Shown here piece by piece: positions 5,431 through 6,482 of a DNA stretch of 6,482 nt (positions are counted from its first letter, which is position 1; the number at the start of each line of letters is the position of its first letter). The notes below the pieces were generated by a model. That model was not told the origin of the DNA. It searched no databases and saw only the letters and a list, made by a program, of their open reading frames with translations. A program made the translations under genes and the position numbers. The DNA is from Rhizobiaceae bacterium (lineage in GTDB: Bacteria; Pseudomonadota; Alphaproteobacteria; Rhizobiales; Rhizobiaceae), in assembly GCA_028865845.1 (NCBI GenBank), contig JAGWJK010000254.1, forward strand, positions 1-6,482. Direction: 5' to 3'.

Positions 5431-5576
5431 AACGTCTACTTTGGTCCCACCGGCGAAAATTAACCATCCGCAAATCATGCGGACGAATGAGTTGCCCACA
5501 AGCTTTATCCGTGGATGACATCTGAAAATTAACGCCTTTTTAACCTTTGTCACAAGGGGGCAAAAATCGAACACAC
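5431..5576 (-). promoter_or_regulatory. AT-rich control region upstream of the GNAT gene
   Basis: This is the most AT-rich non-coding stretch of the window. A tentative minus-strand promoter reads CTTGTG (5551-5556), 17 bp, then GTTAAT (5528-5533), implying a leader of about 90 nt. A near-palindrome centred on 5551 (5544-5558) overlaps the -35. A small TCCGCA/TGCGGA stem lies at 5467-5483 inside the presumed leader. No riboswitch or known operator is recognised. Confidence 0.3.
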
Positions 5577-5606
5577 AAAATAAAACCCCGGCACAATGGC
5601 CGGGGT
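5577..5606 (-). terminator. Intrinsic terminator of typA
   Basis: ACCCCGGC (5585-5592) and GCCGGGGT (5599-5606) pair around a 6-nt loop. On the minus strand the stem is followed by TTTTATTTT (complement of 5577-5585). It begins about 32 bases past the typA stop and cleanly separates typA from the GNAT gene. Confidence 0.88.
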
Positions 5607-5637
5607 CAAATCGTCAGAAGCGGTATGAAGCGCTCTA

Positions 5638-6482
5638 TTATGCGTAACGAGCCTTTTCGAAACGCTTACGCTCGTTCGGATCAAGGTACATCTTGCGCAG
5701 GCGGATCGACTTCGGCGTGACTTCGACGAGTTCGTCGTCCTGGATCCAGGACAGCGCGCGGTCGAGCGTCATGCGGATCGGCGGAGTCAGCTTCACGGCT
5801 TCGTCCTTGCCGGCGGCGCGGATGTTGGTGAGCTTCTTGCCCTTCAGAACGTTGACTTCGAGGTCGTTGTCGCGGGAGTGGATGCCGATGATCATGCCGG
5901 CATAGACCTTCTCGCCGGCGTCGATGATCATCGGGCCGCGGTCTTCCAGGTTGAACAGAGCATAGGCAACGGCTTCGCCGGCTTCGTTGGCGAGCAGCAC
6001 GCCGTTGACGCGGCCGCCGATTTCACCCTTGTACGGCTGATAGTCATGGAACAGACGGTTCATGACGGCCGTGCCGCGCGTATCCGTCAGCAGTTCCGAC
6101 TGATAGCCGATGAGACCGCGGGTCGGAGCCCAGAATACGAGACGGACGCGATTGCCGCCCGACGGACGAAGCTCGGCCATTTCAGCCTTACGTTCCGACA
6201 TCTTCTGCACGACGATACCGGAATGCTCTTCATCGACGTCGATGACGACTTCTTCGATCGGCTCCAGCAACTCGCCGTCGTCGTTCTTGTGCATGACGAC
6301 GCGCGGACGCGATACGGCAAGCTCGAAACCTTCGCGGCGCATGGTTTCGATGAGAACTGCGAGCTGCAATTCGCCACGGCCGGAAACGTAGAACGAGTCC
6401 TTGCCTTCGGCTTCTTCGATCTTCAGCGCGACGTTGCCTTCGGCTTCCTTGAACAGGCGGTCACGGATGACGCGCGAGGTCA
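5638..6482 (-). CDS. typA: Ribosome-associated GTPase TypA/BipA, C-terminal 280 residues
   Basis: A translational GTPase of the EF-G/LepA group that binds the 70S ribosome and supports 50S assembly and stress or cold adaptation in other bacteria. Only the C-terminal part is present. The frame is open from the right edge ([10 protein letters not shown]) to TAA at 5638, about 280 of the roughly 607 residues expected, so the GTPase domain and start are off-window. Within the fragment, residues 1-70 are the EF-G domain III-like part with [14 protein letters not shown] (32-45). Residues 72-150 are the domain V-like part with [13 protein letters not shown] (76-88) and [14 protein letters not shown] (117-130). 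From about 155 to the end is the BipA-specific C-terminal domain, including [19 protein letters not shown] (181-199). There are no frameshifts or missing segments. An intrinsic terminator follows immediately. Confidence 0.97.
   Translation of the reverse strand, partial: TSRVIRDRLFKEAEGNVALKIEEAEGKDSFYVSGRGELQLAVLIETMRREGFELAVSRPRVVMHKNDDGELLEPIEEVVIDVDEEHSGIVVQKMSERKAEMAELRPSGGNRVRLVFWAPTRGLIGYQSELLTDTRGTAVMNRLFHDYQPYKGEIGGRVNGVLLANEAGEAVAYALFNLEDRGPMIIDAGEKVYAGMIIGIHSRDNDLEVNVLKGKKLTNIRAAGKDEAVKLTPPIRMTLDRALSWIQDDELVEVTPKSIRLRKMYLDPNERKRFEKARYA

Noticed and set aside
4366..5463. 365-codon plus-strand open frame running opposite ppa and the GNAT gene
   Set aside because: It crosses two well-supported genes and their promoter gap, has no ribosome site and matches no family I know.
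5506..5514. DnaA-box-like TTATCCGTG
   Set aside because: It differs from the TTATCCACA consensus at two positions, occurs alone, and there is no cluster, DnaA gene or AT-rich unwinding element.
5431..5574. Longer N-terminus for the GNAT protein
   Set aside because: The added residues do not resemble the family and would be encoded by AT-rich promoter-like sequence.

Overview
This is GC-rich, tightly packed chromosomal DNA that reads as an alphaproteobacterium of the Rhizobium/Agrobacterium group. The evidence is the close resemblance of the TypA C-terminus, the family I pyrophosphatase and the 96-residue YggT protein to the rhizobial versions as I remember them, plus a promoter upstream of yggT that fits the alphaproteobacterial CTTGAC-N17-CTATAT pattern. 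I see no tRNA, rRNA, insertion sequence, phage gene, CRISPR array or origin. Most of the window looks like ordinary conserved housekeeping territory.

Layout, left to right. Positions 1-909 (minus) hold the N-terminal 303 residues of a membrane fusion (HlyD/EmrA-like) subunit of an efflux pump, cut by the window edge. Positions 1024-2085 (minus) encode an exported alpha/beta hydrolase of the predicted dienelactone hydrolase type. A 170-bp gap rich in inverted repeats follows, then an MFS_3-type transporter at 2256-3506 (minus). A divergent control region (3507-3649) leads into a two-gene plus-strand operon, yggT (3650-3940) and a DUF167/YggU-type gene (3937-4251), whose stop and start overlap as GTGA. 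These meet inorganic pyrophosphatase (ppa, 4252-4788, minus) head to head with no intergenic base. Then come a GNAT acetyltransferase (4924-5430, minus) and the C-terminal 280 residues of the ribosome-associated GTPase TypA/BipA (5638-6482, minus), cut by the right edge.

How the genes relate. The left third is an envelope and transport group: an efflux adaptor, a secreted hydrolase and an exporter, all on the minus strand but separated by 110-170 bp and probably independent units. The centre is a conserved envelope-associated pair (yggT-yggU, also adjacent in E. coli). The right third is core metabolism and translation.

No undescribed multi-gene system is apparent. The most interesting signals are non-coding. 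A near-ideal intrinsic terminator for ppa is written inside the last codons of the convergent DUF167 gene. A palindrome is shared by the two back-to-back stop codons. A leader hairpin could mask the ribosome binding site of the secreted hydrolase. The yggT/MFS divergent region carries nested palindromes.
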